The notes: generated by a model not told the origin, from the sequence alone. A stretch of 43,922 nucleotides of DNA from Actinomycetota bacterium (GCA_009700485.1 WLLZ01000003.1:1-43922); one strand, 5' to 3'. Shown: positions 1 through 9,177, numbered from the stretch's first letter. Made by a program: numbers and translations.

Positions 1-572
1 TCACCGAGGATCTCGAACTCGTGCCGATCACCGCCTACAACAAGACCAAGATGGTGGCCGAGCGCGTCCTGCTCAGCTACGCGGACAAGATGCAGGTCCA
101 TTGCGTCCGCCCCGCGACCGTCTGCGGGGTGTCGCCCCGCATGCGATTCGATGTCAGTGTCAATCTCCTGACGCTCCAGGCGCTCCGCGATGGCAACATG
201 ACCGTCTTCGGCGGCGATCAGGTGCGCCCGAACATCCACATCGACGACATCGTGGCCGTCTACGGCCACTTCCTCGATCACCCCGATATCCCTTCGGGTG
301 CCTACAACGCCGGCTTCGAGAACATCTCGATCGCCAGCCTCGCCAACATGGTCGCTGGCGAGACCGGTGCCACCATCGAGGTCAGCGAATCGAACGATCC
401 CCGTTCCTATCGGCAGGACTCCACCAAACTCCTCCAGACGGGGTTCACGCCGAAGCGTGATGTGCACACGGCCATCGTTGACATCATCGCCGCCTACCGA
501 TCCGGCGAGATCCAGGACCGCGATGAATGGCACACCGTTCGCTGGATGAGCCAACTCGGCCTCGGAAGCTGA
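1..572 (+). CDS. NAD-dependent sugar epimerase/dehydratase, C-terminal part (5' end outside window)
   Basis: The frame is open from base 3 to the TGA at 570-572, so the N-terminal half with the NAD-binding glycine motif lies upstream of the window. The fragment starts just before the extended-SDR catalytic pair, YNKTK (Tyr12 and Lys16 of the visible part). It continues with the substrate-domain pattern of nucleotide-sugar epimerases, including VFGGDQVRPNIHIDDIV, where a conserved stretch normally marks the sugar-binding region. The family interconverts or dehydrates NDP-sugars in the cytoplasm. The next gene starts 10 bases downstream, so this is probably part of the same operon. The exact sugar cannot be read from the fragment. 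Confidence 0.85.
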   Translation, partial: TEDLELVPITAYNKTKMVAERVLLSYADKMQVHCVRPATVCGVSPRMRFDVSVNLLTLQALRDGNMTVFGGDQVRPNIHIDDIVAVYGHFLDHPDIPSGAYNAGFENISIASLANMVAGETGATIEVSESNDPRSYRQDSTKLLQTGFTPKRDVHTAIVDIIAAYRSGEIQDRDEWHTVRWMSQLGLGS

Positions 573-582
573 GGGCAGCTTC

Positions 583-1242
583 ATGGGACGCGAGATCGAC
601 CTGCTGGCCAACTATCCTCAACCGAAGCGCGATGTCGAGTCTCGCGGCGGCGAGAAGACCGAGGCGGATCGCGCCATCGCCCGGCAATTCGGTGAGGCGT
701 TCTTCGACGGCGACCGACGTCATGGGTATGGAGGATTCAGCTACTCTCCCAGGTTCTGGCAACCTGTCATTCCGACGTTCCAGGAGCACTTCGGGCTGAC
801 AGCCGACTCCTCACTACTGGATGTGGGGTGCGCCAAGGGCTTCATGATGCACGACCTTGCTGAGTTGATCCCCGGGATCACAGTGAAGGGCACCGACATC
901 TCGCAGTATGCAATCGAGCACACGATCGACGATATGCAAGAGCATGTCCAGGTGGCCGACGCCAAGAGTCTTCCATTCGATAGCGATTCCTTCGATGTGG
1001 TCATCTCCATCAACACGATCCATAATCTCGACCGCGAGGGATGCGCCCAGGCTCTCCGGGAGATCGAGCGGGTGTCCAGGGGCCAGTCCTTCGTCACCGT
1101 CGATGCCTATCGCAATGACGCCGATCGCGATCGCATGGTCGCTTGGAACCTTACCGCCAAGACGATGATGTCCACGGATGAGTGGATTCACTTCTTCGGC
1201 GAGGCTGGCTATACCGGTGACTACTACTGGTTTATTCCATGA
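583..1242 (+). CDS. Class I SAM-dependent methyltransferase
   Basis: This 219-residue protein has a clear SAM-binding motif I, LLDVGCAKGF, at about residues 78-87. An acidic motif II, VKGTDIS, lies near residue 105, and a motif IV-like segment, VVISINTIHNLD, near 140. This is the Methyltransf_11 type. The ATG at 583 has a GAGGG Shine-Dalgarno element 8 bases upstream. Its TGA overlaps the ATG of the next gene (ATGA), which points to translational coupling with the E1 alpha gene. It probably methylates a sugar or sugar precursor. Acceptor and atom methylated are unknown. Confidence 0.85.
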   Translation: MGREIDLLANYPQPKRDVESRGGEKTEADRAIARQFGEAFFDGDRRHGYGGFSYSPRFWQPVIPTFQEHFGLTADSSLLDVGCAKGFMMHDLAELIPGITVKGTDISQYAIEHTIDDMQEHVQVADAKSLPFDSDSFDVVISINTIHNLDREGCAQALREIERVSRGQSFVTVDAYRNDADRDRMVAWNLTAKTMMSTDEWIHFFGEAGYTGDYYWFIP

Positions 1243-2207
1243 CCGATGACCAGCTTGAGATGCGACTGCTAGGTGCCATGCTGCGACTGCGAATGGTGGA
1301 AGAGGCCATCGCGGCCCACTACCCCGAGCAGGAGATGCGGTGCCCCGTCCACCTCTCGATCGGCCAGGAAGCGCCGTCAGCAGCCTTCTCCCTCGCCGTT
1401 CAGCGGGAAGACCTAGCTGTCAGCACCCATCGCGGGCATGCGCACTACCTCGCCAAGGGCGGCGCGCTCGGCCCCATGATCGCGGAGATCTACGGGAAGA
1501 GCACCGGCTGCTCGAAGGGTCGGGGTGGCTCCATGCATCTGGCCGACAAGGACGCCGGGTTCATGGGGACCTCCGCCATAGTCGGAAACAGCATCCCGGT
1601 CGGGGTCGGTCTGGGCCTAGCGCTTCAGATCCAAGGGCGAGCCCAGGCAAGCTGCGTCTTTATCGGAGATGGTGCCACCGAAGAGGGTGTCTATTACGAA
1701 TCAGCGAACTTCGCTGTCGTTAAGAACCTTCCCGTCGTGTTCCTGTGCGAGAACAATCGCTACTCCGTCTATAGCCCTCTTTCGGTACGCCAGCCCGAAG
1801 GTCGAAGTCTCACCCGGGTGGCGACTTCACTGGGACTGACATCTGTGGAGGTCGACGGCAACGATGCCATCGCCTGCTACCACGCGGTCGATCGCGCACT
1901 ACAGCAGGCACGAGGCGGTGGCGGCCCGCAGTTCCTCGAGTTCCATACCTTCCGTCACCTCGAACACTGCGGTCCAAACGATGACGACCATCTGGACTAT
2001 CGGCAGCCCGGTGAACTTCAGTCATGGCAGCAACGCGATCCAATCGATCTGTTGCAGGCTAAATTGCTTCTAACTAACCATGACCTCAGCAGTGAAATCC
2101 AACCAATCCGCGAACGCATTAGCAATGAGATCGAGACCGCTTTCGCCGAAGCAGCAGCAGCTCCCTTCCCCGACCTCGAAGAATGCATGCGAGATGTCTA
2201 TGCCTGA
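1239..2207 (+). CDS. TPP-dependent dehydrogenase/transferase E1 component, alpha subunit
   Basis: The protein has 322 residues and the fold pattern of 2-oxo acid dehydrogenase E1 alpha (PdhA/AcoA). HRGHAHY occurs near residues 64-70, GRGGSMH near 94-100, and the TPP/Mg motif runs from GDGATEEG (143-150) to ENN (171-173). It is followed by the matching beta subunit, whose start overlaps its end by 8-14 bases. No E2 lipoyl acyltransferase or E3 dihydrolipoamide dehydrogenase is present nearby, so a housekeeping pyruvate dehydrogenase complex is unlikely. Family precedent in glycan and antibiotic clusters is transfer of a two-carbon unit from pyruvate to a ketosugar (avilamycin AviB1/B2 type). 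That role is inferred here. Confidence 0.88.
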   Translation: MTDDQLEMRLLGAMLRLRMVEEAIAAHYPEQEMRCPVHLSIGQEAPSAAFSLAVQREDLAVSTHRGHAHYLAKGGALGPMIAEIYGKSTGCSKGRGGSMHLADKDAGFMGTSAIVGNSIPVGVGLGLALQIQGRAQASCVFIGDGATEEGVYYESANFAVVKNLPVVFLCENNRYSVYSPLSVRQPEGRSLTRVATSLGLTSVEVDGNDAIACYHAVDRALQQARGGGGPQFLEFHTFRHLEHCGPNDDDHLDYRQPGELQSWQQRDPIDLLQAKLLLTNHDLSSEIQPIRERISNEIETAFAEAAAAPFPDLEECMRDVYA

Positions 2208-3276
2208 TAACACCATTGCCCGTAGGGAACTCACCTTCGCCCAGGCGATCAACGAAGCGACGCACCAGGCCATGGCGGCCGACCCGACAGTGATCTGCTT
2301 TGGTCTTGGAGTTACCGATCCTGGAGCGATCTTCGGAACCACTCGCGGCCTTGAGGAAGCGTTCGGCCCAAGCCGGGTTTTCGACATGCCGACATCGGAG
2401 AACGCGATGACGGGCGTCGCGGTTGGTGCGGCCATCGCCGGCCTAAAGCCACTCATGACCCACCAGCGACTTGACTTTTTCCTGCTCGCAATGGATCAAC
2501 TGGTCAACTCGGCCGCCAAGTGGCACTACATGTTTGGTTGCCAATTCAATGTGCCCATCACAATTCGGCTGATCATTGGCCGCGGCTGGGGCCAAGGTCC
2601 GACCCACTCGCAAAATCTCCAGGCCTGGTTCACCCATATCCCCGGCCTCAAGGTCGTCATGCCGACAACGCCGGCAGATGCCAAGCAGCTGCTGCTGGCG
2701 AGCATCGATGATCCGAATCCAGTTCTCTTCCTTGAGCACCGTTGGCTCCACAACCTCACAGACGATGTGCCTGAGCAACCAACCCACGGGCTGATTGGCA
2801 AAGCGCGGGTCGCCAGGCAGGGCGACGACATAACGATTGTTGCCTCTGGCTACCTCACATTGGAAGCGATCCGCGCTGCCGATTACCTCACGGGCGTAGG
2901 GATCAAATGCGATGTCATCGATCTGCGAACGCTGAGCCCGCTGGACTGGCCAGCCATCTTCAAGTCAGTGCACAAGACCGGCAGACTCATGGCCGTCGAC
3001 TCCGGTGCCTTAACCGGCTCCATCGCCGGCGAGATCATCGCCCGCGTTGCCAGTGAGAGGTTCGCGGATCTCAAGGTCGCCCCAAGACGCCTGGCCCAGC
3101 CCGATGTGCCTGAACCAACCAGTTTCGGTCTGACGCGCGGGTTCCATATTCGGAGCCGATCAATCGCCGGTAGTGCTCTTGAGATGATGGGCGAAACAGG
3201 AGACGTATTGCTCGGGCAGCTCCCAGATCCTGTTCCGCACGACGTGCCAGGCGACTGGTTCAAAGGTCCCTTCTAG
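2194..3276 (+). CDS. TPP-dependent E1 component, beta subunit (transketolase-like)
   Basis: From the ATG at 2194 this gives 360 residues. An ATG at 2200 is equally possible, and the open frame reaches back to 2080 inside the previous gene, but homology-like sequence begins only at RRELTFAQAINEA. Typical E1 beta elements are visible: the pyrimidine-domain segment PTSENAMTGVAVGAAIAG with the activating Glu near residue 69, the RGWGQGPTHSQ loop, and a transketolase C-terminal domain with IVASGYLT and DVIDLRTLSPLD. It should form the alpha2beta2 heterotetramer with the overlapping upstream alpha subunit. The substrate is inferred only from context (see the branched-sugar finding). Confidence 0.88.
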   Translation: MSMPDNTIARRELTFAQAINEATHQAMAADPTVICFGLGVTDPGAIFGTTRGLEEAFGPSRVFDMPTSENAMTGVAVGAAIAGLKPLMTHQRLDFFLLAMDQLVNSAAKWHYMFGCQFNVPITIRLIIGRGWGQGPTHSQNLQAWFTHIPGLKVVMPTTPADAKQLLLASIDDPNPVLFLEHRWLHNLTDDVPEQPTHGLIGKARVARQGDDITIVASGYLTLEAIRAADYLTGVGIKCDVIDLRTLSPLDWPAIFKSVHKTGRLMAVDSGALTGSIAGEIIARVASERFADLKVAPRRLAQPDVPEPTSFGLTRGFHIRSRSIAGSALEMMGETGDVLLGQLPDPVPHDVPGDWFKGPF

Positions 3277-3291
3277 GAGTTTGGATTTCTC

Positions 3292-4152
3292 GTGAGCATG
3301 TTTGAGTGCGAAGACCTCTTCGACTATCTAGCTGAACAAAACGATCGACATGCGCGTACGACCTCGTGGTGGCGCATCAATGACTTGGTGGCACGCGAGT
3401 CAATAGCCGCCCTGCGCCCTCAGTTTGACGCACTCGCACCCTTTCCTTTCGGTCCTGTAGGCAGCACCACGTTCCCGTACTTCCAAATGGGTGCTATCGA
3501 TTCCCTAGACCTCTTCGGGCTGGACGAACTTATCCTCTTCTCCTTCTACTGGAGAAACCGTGACCGCTACAGGAACGTGGCAGACATCGGCGCGAACATC
3601 GGCCTTCACAGTGTCATCCTGGGCAAGATGGGCATGGACGTAACAAGTTACGAGCCTGATCCCGTACACCTTGCGGAGTTGCGCAGGAATCTTGCGGCCA
3701 ACTCCCTTGACCAGGTTTCCGTCGTACCGCACGCGGTCAACACCGACGGCGGATCGGTGGAGTTCACCCGGGTTGTGGGTAACACCACTGGCTCGCACAT
3801 ATCCGGAGCCAAGGAGAATCCATACGGAGAACTGGAGCGCTTCAACGTGCCTGCCACGTCAATAGGTGATGCTATTGAGGGTAAGAGCCTTGTCAAGATG
3901 GACGTTGAGGGCTACGAGGCCAGATTGTTGCTGGCGCTCCAAGACAGTGACTTCGCGACCATGGACATCGTTGGGGAGATCGGTTCGGAGGTCAACGCGC
4001 GGAGTATCTTCGAAAGATTCGCGGGCACCAAGGTTCACCTCTTTTCCCAGAAGAAGAATTGGCATCCGGCGAAGAGCCTCAACGACATGCCATCGAGCTA
4101 CCGCGAGGGCTCCGTCTTCCTCAGTTGCAAGTCCGAGATGCCATGGGAGTGA
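3292..4152 (+). CDS. FkbM family methyltransferase
   Basis: The 286-residue product has SAM motif I, VADIGANIGLHSV, at about 96-108, an acidic TSYEPDP near 118-124, and the FkbM-family signature VKMDVEGYEARLL near 201-213. FkbM proteins are O-methyltransferases found in antibiotic and surface-glycan clusters, where they methylate sugar hydroxyls. The GTG at 3292 is preferred over the ATG at 3298 because AGGAG (3276-3280) lies 11 bases upstream. The gap to the E1 beta gene is 15 bases, consistent with the same transcript. The acceptor is unknown. Confidence 0.87.
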   Translation: MSMFECEDLFDYLAEQNDRHARTTSWWRINDLVARESIAALRPQFDALAPFPFGPVGSTTFPYFQMGAIDSLDLFGLDELILFSFYWRNRDRYRNVADIGANIGLHSVILGKMGMDVTSYEPDPVHLAELRRNLAANSLDQVSVVPHAVNTDGGSVEFTRVVGNTTGSHISGAKENPYGELERFNVPATSIGDAIEGKSLVKMDVEGYEARLLLALQDSDFATMDIVGEIGSEVNARSIFERFAGTKVHLFSQKKNWHPAKSLNDMPSSYREGSVFLSCKSEMPWE

Positions 4153-4200
4153 CACACCCATCGATGGACGATTCCAGGACCTACCTGAGTGCGAGGAACG

Positions 4201-5019
4201 ATGCCTAGCGCCATCGTTGTTGGCGTGAGCAGTGGGATCGGCGAAGCAATCGCCCACGCTTTGTTGGATCTGGAGTGGTCCGTCGTGGGCACAGTGCGGC
4301 GCACTTGCGAGACGGATGCGTCTTATCTTTCAGGCGTGATTGACTATTGTGACCTCAGCGAGGTCGCCTCCGTTGACAGTTCACTACAGAGAATCTCGGA
4401 TCTTTCGGCTTCGTGGGACGCACTAGTCGTGGCACCCGGCACCTTGGAGCCGATCGGTCGACTTAGTGACGTTGATCCAGACGCTTGGGCGCAATCGATC
4501 GACGTCAATTTCGTAAATCAGGTCAGGATCGTTCAAGGGCTCTTGCCTTCGGCGAGAAAGGACGGCGACCTACAGCCGATCGTAATTTTCTTTGCCGGTG
4601 GCGGATCAAACTCGGCAACAGTCGGCTTCTCTGCCTATACCGCTGCAAAGATTGCACTGACGAAGGTGACGGAACTCCTCGACGCCGAGTACCCGAATGT
4701 TCGTTTCTGCATCATCGGCCCTGGTTGGGTCAATACAAAGATCCACGATCAGGCCTTGTCGAATCCCCGCACTCCGATTGATATCAGACTTGAGACCGAG
4801 AGACGGAGAAGCGCCAACGACTTTGTTTCCATGGCTGACGTAGTTGATACAGTGCTGTGGGCGCTGGGTGCTCCCAAGGATGTTGTAGGCGGACGCAATA
4901 TCTCGGTAGCACATGATCCCGTGCACCAAGTGGAATTCGCTGCTGGTCTTGCTGCCGACCGCGACTTACTGAAGCTCCGGCGAAACGGCAATGGCTATCG
5001 ATGGATGGAGCAAGGGTGA
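4201..5019 (+). CDS. Short-chain dehydrogenase/reductase
   Basis: The 272-residue SDR starts with the nucleotide-binding motif GVSSGIGEA at residues 8-16, a TGxxxGxG variant. The catalytic YTAAK (Tyr146, Lys150) follows, and PGWVNTKIH lies where classical SDRs carry the PG motif after the active site. The ATG at 4201 follows GAGG closely; a GTG at 4189 is in frame but adds only VRGT. Its TGA overlaps the GTG of the TPP enzyme downstream. The gene lies between two kinds of TPP enzyme, so oxidation or reduction of a sugar keto group is plausible. The substrate is not identifiable. Confidence 0.85.
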   Translation: MPSAIVVGVSSGIGEAIAHALLDLEWSVVGTVRRTCETDASYLSGVIDYCDLSEVASVDSSLQRISDLSASWDALVVAPGTLEPIGRLSDVDPDAWAQSIDVNFVNQVRIVQGLLPSARKDGDLQPIVIFFAGGGSNSATVGFSAYTAAKIALTKVTELLDAEYPNVRFCIIGPGWVNTKIHDQALSNPRTPIDIRLETERRRSANDFVSMADVVDTVLWALGAPKDVVGGRNISVAHDPVHQVEFAAGLAADRDLLKLRRNGNGYRWMEQG

Positions 5020-6815
5020 CGGGCTTGAGTGAAAAGCTGGCTGATGCAGTAGCCCGTTTCTGTGCCGAACGGCAGTTCGGCACAGCATTTGTGGTGGCGG
5101 GTGGCGCCTCCATGCATCTGATACACGGCTTTGCCGACACGCCTGGCTGCGAGTACATACCGATGCATCACGAGCAGGCAGCGGCAATGGCTGCCGACGG
5201 TTACGCTCGATCCAGTGGCGGAACCGGACTTGCAATTGCCACGAGTGGCCCAGGGGCGACCAATCTCATCACCGGGATTGCGGGTGCTTTCTACGACTCG
5301 GTTCCGGTCTTGTTCATCACTGGCCAGGTAAGCACGACACGAATGGTGGGAGACACGGGTGTCCGTCAGATCGGCTTCCAAGAGACGCCGATCGTTCCCA
5401 TGGTCAGCGCCATCACAAAGTCAGCTGTCCAAGTAATTTCACCCTCTCGGATTCGATACGAAATGGAGCGCGCATACTGGACGATGCATCATGGTCGGCC
5501 TGGTCCCGTTCTCGTTGACATCCCGGACGACGTGCAGCGCGAGCGGATATCTTGGGATGAGTTAGAAGGCTTTGCCCCTCCGGTCGAAGAGCCACTAAGG
5601 CCGTCTCCAAGCGAACTGTCTGCTCTCGCGCAGTTGCTTCAGGTCAGCCAGCGACCCGTTCTCGTCGGGGGCTGGGGAGTCCACCTGTCGAAAGCAGAGA
5701 GTGCGTTCCGAGCACTGGTGGCCAAGTGGAAGGTTCCGACGGTCCTCACTTGGGGAGCGGCTGACCTACTAGACGGGGAACATCCACTCCGCGTTGGCAC
5801 TTTCGGCACCCATGGAACTCGTCACGCCAATCTGGCCATTCAGAACGCTGACCTCGTTGTCTCCGTGGGGTCGCGACTGGACACCAAGGCAACAGGGAGC
5901 CCCGTGAACTCTTTCGCACGGGGTGCACGGAAGGTGGTCGTAGACGTTGACCCAGCAGAACTTGCGAAGTTCTCAGCCTTTAATCTAGAGGTTGACCTGA
6001 TGATTCGTGCTGACGCGGGACTCTTCCTTGAAGCAGCGAGTACTTTGCCTCGTTCGGCCCGCGACTTCTCGCCCTGGATGGAAATCATTCGAAACTGGCA
6101 GGTCGCCTTCCAAGCCTATGATGATGCAGCAAGGCAGGGAGAAGGTGTTGACCCCTACCGCTTCATGCGAGACCTTGGGGATTCGGCTCCAGAGATGCTT
6201 GATCTCTTCCTTGACACTGGTTGCACTCTGCCATGGCTCCTGCAGGAATTCCGACCTAAGCCCAGCCAACGCATTTTTCACGACTTCAATAACACTGCCA
6301 TGGGTTGGGCTTTGCCCGCCCTAGTGGGTGGGATGACCGCGAGCCCGGAAAGGCCAGCCGCCTGCATTGCCGGTGATGGAAGTCTCATGATGTCGGTCCA
6401 CGAGTTGGCCACTTTGGCCGGGCGCCGGGGGGCAGCCAAAATCATACTTATGGACAACTCGGGCTACTCCATGATCCGGCAGACTCAGGACCAGTGGTTG
6501 GGCTCGGATTATTCCGCGTCCTCGCCAGAAGGCGGGCTTACATTTCCGAATTTCGGACAGCTCGCCGAAGCATTTGGTTTCGAGTACGACAAAGTTACGC
6601 GAGATGCGGAAGCTTCCTCGAAACTCAACGAATTCTGGAGGAGCCAACGAAACCACCTCTTGCATGTTTCCATCTCAACCGATGCGCGGGTGATCCCACA
6701 GGTGAAGTACGGACGGCCGAATGAGGACATGGAGCCGTTGCTTCCCCGAAGCTCCTTTCTCGATGCCATGATCGTAGAGCCACTCGACGTGTCTCGATAC
6801 GAGGAGACCACGTGA
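5016..6815 (+). CDS. Acetolactate-synthase-like TPP-dependent enzyme
   Basis: About 599 residues with the three-domain architecture of the AHAS/pyruvate oxidase family. The N-terminal pyrimidine domain has MHHEQAAAMAADGYAR with catalytic Glu53 and then ATSGPGATN. A middle domain follows. The C-terminal domain carries the TPP/Mg motif beginning GDGSLMM at about 453 and ending near DNSGY. The GTG at 5016 overlaps the preceding TGA by four bases and has GGAG upstream; an ATG at 5001 is in frame. No regulatory subunit (IlvN) or IlvC is adjacent, so branched-chain amino acid synthesis is unlikely. YerE, which adds an acetyl branch to a CDP-ketosugar, is a family precedent; equivalence is inference. 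Confidence 0.87.
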   Translation: MTGLSEKLADAVARFCAERQFGTAFVVAGGASMHLIHGFADTPGCEYIPMHHEQAAAMAADGYARSSGGTGLAIATSGPGATNLITGIAGAFYDSVPVLFITGQVSTTRMVGDTGVRQIGFQETPIVPMVSAITKSAVQVISPSRIRYEMERAYWTMHHGRPGPVLVDIPDDVQRERISWDELEGFAPPVEEPLRPSPSELSALAQLLQVSQRPVLVGGWGVHLSKAESAFRALVAKWKVPTVLTWGAADLLDGEHPLRVGTFGTHGTRHANLAIQNADLVVSVGSRLDTKATGSPVNSFARGARKVVVDVDPAELAKFSAFNLEVDLMIRADAGLFLEAASTLPRSARDFSPWMEIIRNWQVAFQAYDDAARQGEGVDPYRFMRDLGDSAPEMLDLFLDTGCTLPWLLQEFRPKPSQRIFHDFNNTAMGWALPALVGGMTASPERPAACIAGDGSLMMSVHELATLAGRRGAAKIILMDNSGYSMIRQTQDQWLGSDYSASSPEGGLTFPNFGQLAEAFGFEYDKVTRDAEASSKLNEFWRSQRNHLLHVSISTDARVIPQVKYGRPNEDMEPLLPRSSFLDAMIVEPLDVSRYEETT

Positions 6816-7939
6816 CATTGCAACGTTCTTTTCGCGCCGCGGTCCTTGAGGAGTGCGGTCGTCCCCTCGCGATCCGGGAGTTGCAGATCCCCGAGCTCGG
6901 GGCCAGTCAGGTGCTCATCAATGTTCGATACAGCGGCGTCTGCCGTAGCCAGCTGATGGAGGCTCGGGGTATGCGAGGAGACGACCCCTGGCTACCGCAC
7001 CTTCTCGGCCATGAGGGTGTCGGAACTGTGGTGGAAACGGGACCGGGCGTGACCAAAGTGTCACCTGGTCAGGTCGTTATCATTGGATGGATCCAATCGA
7101 GTGGGCTGACGTCCGCTAATCCTATATTCATGAGTGGCGACGTCCGGATCAATGCGGGTGCCGCAACTACATTCAGCGAGATGACCGTGGTGTCTGAGAA
7201 CCGGGTTTATGCCAAGCCTGAGGGAGTCTCGGATAAAGCCGCCGTTCTCTTCGGATGCGCCCTTCTGACCGGTGCTGGCATGGTTCTCAATGAACTACCC
7301 CCTCGGGAGACGGACAACATCATCGTTATGGGATTGGGCGGTGTTGGGATGGCCGCTGTCATTGGAGCCCTGACGGCTCAACCGGCGATGGTGATCGCTG
7401 TCGACATTTCACCTGAGAAGAGGGCGTTGGCCCTAGAGTTGGGAGCCGACATAGCGCTGGACTCCTGGGATCCGGAGTTCGTTGACCACATTCGCGACCT
7501 CACCGACGGCGGAGCGGACGCTTGCTTCGAGTGCGCCGGAACCACTGCGACGATTGAGCTAGCCCTCGACTGTGTCAGGCCAGCCGGGGGCACGGTGCTC
7601 TTCGCTTCGCACCCTCCCGCGGGTGATCGGATCCGTGTTGATCCCTTCCACTTGATCAGCGGGAAGAAGTTGCTGGGGTCATGGGGGGGCGGGGCGAAGC
7701 CTGATTCAGACATCCCTCGGATGGCCGCTGCTATTCGCGGCCGGGGCATTGATCTTGAGGTACTCGTCAGCGATGAGTACGCGTTGGAGGAGGTCAACCA
7801 GGCTCTCGACGATATGGAAGCGGGTCGCACGATTCGCCCGCTACTTGGCTTGGATGAGTTATGCGCGAGTGACACACCCGACTTCTCAGCCGGTAACGGT
7901 GTCTTGATGGCCATGGGCGATGGAAGAATCGATCAGTGA
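6812..7939 (+). CDS. Zinc-type medium-chain alcohol dehydrogenase (MDR family)
   Basis: The 375-residue protein has the catalytic zinc ligands expected of MDR dehydrogenases: Cys44 in GVCRSQ, His67-Glu68 in LLGHEGVG, and Cys149 in FGCALLTG. The NAD(P)-binding motif GLGGVG is at 174-179, with Asp198 at the end of the second strand favouring NAD. The four-cysteine structural zinc loop of classical ADHs is absent. The GTG at 6812 overlaps the upstream TGA by four bases (GTGA). It probably oxidises or reduces a sugar alcohol or ketone made by the neighbouring TPP and SDR enzymes. The exact substrate is unknown. Confidence 0.86.
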   Translation: MTLQRSFRAAVLEECGRPLAIRELQIPELGASQVLINVRYSGVCRSQLMEARGMRGDDPWLPHLLGHEGVGTVVETGPGVTKVSPGQVVIIGWIQSSGLTSANPIFMSGDVRINAGAATTFSEMTVVSENRVYAKPEGVSDKAAVLFGCALLTGAGMVLNELPPRETDNIIVMGLGGVGMAAVIGALTAQPAMVIAVDISPEKRALALELGADIALDSWDPEFVDHIRDLTDGGADACFECAGTTATIELALDCVRPAGGTVLFASHPPAGDRIRVDPFHLISGKKLLGSWGGGAKPDSDIPRMAAAIRGRGIDLEVLVSDEYALEEVNQALDDMEAGRTIRPLLGLDELCASDTPDFSAGNGVLMAMGDGRIDQ

Positions 7940-9063
7940 GGGCAACTCGAGACGTGAGCAGTCGCGGCAAAGTTCGGTTCCGGGCGTGGCTGAGCAGGGC
8001 GCCGCTTGGTCGCTCCCTACTATCAGCACGGTCGGGACTTCGTGGCACGTATTCAATACGTCGTCGCGTACATCGGGAGGCCGCGGCCATCACCCAGGCT
8101 TTGGCCATCAATCCAAACACCAGACTCCGAGTCGTCAACGACAATGCGGTCTCACCGCCAACGTATGGGAATCTCTTTGAAGTGATCATGCTCGCCCGTT
8201 TCTTGGAAGCAGGTGGTCACCGCGTCGAGTTCGACATTGTGGATTCAGGCGACAGACGAGCTGACTGGGGCGAACTAGATGCCACCGCTCAAACCAACTT
8301 CGCCCACGATCAAGTCGCCCTCGCCAGATACCTTCTGCCGAAACCCGTCGTGCAGCACATGCTGTCGTCACCCCTGAGGGTAGAGGAACAGCATGCCTGG
8401 AACCCCGCTCTTACCCTCTTTTCGGGAGCATATGATCCACCCGTGTACTCTCTGGCCCCCTACCTTTTACATGTCCTTTCCACCGGACGCACACGGTCCA
8501 TACCAGCGGGGTTTCTCCTCGACGCGAATTCCTTTCCCATCTCGATTCAAACACCGCCTCCGGAACAGCCTTACATCGCTTGGCACGTTCGTAGAGGCAC
8601 CTGGTCTCCAGAGCGCAACGCAACCGATAGTGCACTGGCGTCCGACCTACTCCAATTGCGAGAAATATTCCCGCGTCACTCCATCATGCTGTTTAGCACA
8701 CCAAACGGAATAGAGCACGCGCTACAGGTACTCTCAGATGAAGGATTGATTTCCGACATGGAACGAGACGGTCTGGCAGTGGTAGGTCAACCTGAAACTG
8801 GCTTCACCGCAGCCGTTCCTTGGATTCTGGGCGCGGACTTCTACTTCCAGCGGATCGGCGGAGGCATGGGCATAGTGCCCATCTACTCGTCAATGCCTTA
8901 CCTGCAGATCAACGATTGGAGAAGCTATTACTACGGAATCGATGGCGACCGCCTAGTGCCTTGGGCACGGGTCAACCAGCAGTACATCGTTCGCGCCGAC
9001 GCCGCCAAGATCCCAATCAGGGAAGTAATCAATAGCAGTCAGTACGGTGAATTGGTGAAGTAG
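7936..9063 (+). CDS. Uncharacterised protein, possibly a glycosyltransferase
   Basis: This 375-residue product starts at a GTG overlapping the MDR gene by four bases, so it belongs to the same operon. I do not recognise the family. A basic N-terminus (about 60 residues) is followed by an alpha/beta-like segment beginning NPNTRLRVVNDN. A distinctive AWHVRRGTWSPERNA near residue 220 faintly recalls the HxRRxD loop of fucosyltransferase-like GT-B enzymes. A later segment, YFQRIGGGMGIVPIYSS, could be a donor-binding loop. There is no signal peptide or obvious membrane segment. It closes the putative branched-sugar operon, so a transferase for that sugar is a reasonable guess, held with low confidence. 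Confidence 0.7.
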   Translation: MRATRDVSSRGKVRFRAWLSRAPLGRSLLSARSGLRGTYSIRRRVHREAAAITQALAINPNTRLRVVNDNAVSPPTYGNLFEVIMLARFLEAGGHRVEFDIVDSGDRRADWGELDATAQTNFAHDQVALARYLLPKPVVQHMLSSPLRVEEQHAWNPALTLFSGAYDPPVYSLAPYLLHVLSTGRTRSIPAGFLLDANSFPISIQTPPPEQPYIAWHVRRGTWSPERNATDSALASDLLQLREIFPRHSIMLFSTPNGIEHALQVLSDEGLISDMERDGLAVVGQPETGFTAAVPWILGADFYFQRIGGGMGIVPIYSSMPYLQINDWRSYYYGIDGDRLVPWARVNQQYIVRADAAKIPIREVINSSQYGELVK

Positions 9064-9177
9064 GCCGAGCCTTCACATGCAGGCGAGGTGCCTCGAGCCG
9101 GGATCTTTGTGGGCCGCCGCCCAATGCCTCATACCTTCCCGGTGTCGGCGCCGCGCAGAAACTGAGGTCGTTGAGTT

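Noticed and set aside
1239-3276. Housekeeping pyruvate or acetoin dehydrogenase
   Set aside because: Only E1 alpha and beta are present. No E2 or E3 is nearby and all neighbours are glycan genes.
5016-6815. Acetolactate synthase for branched-chain amino acids
   Set aside because: No IlvN, IlvC or IlvD is adjacent. The gene is overlapped by an SDR and an MDR gene in a glycan operon.
9064-9177. Terminator between convergent genes
   Set aside because: Only a 5-bp stem (TGGGC/GCCCA) was found, with no T-run, which is too weak to call.
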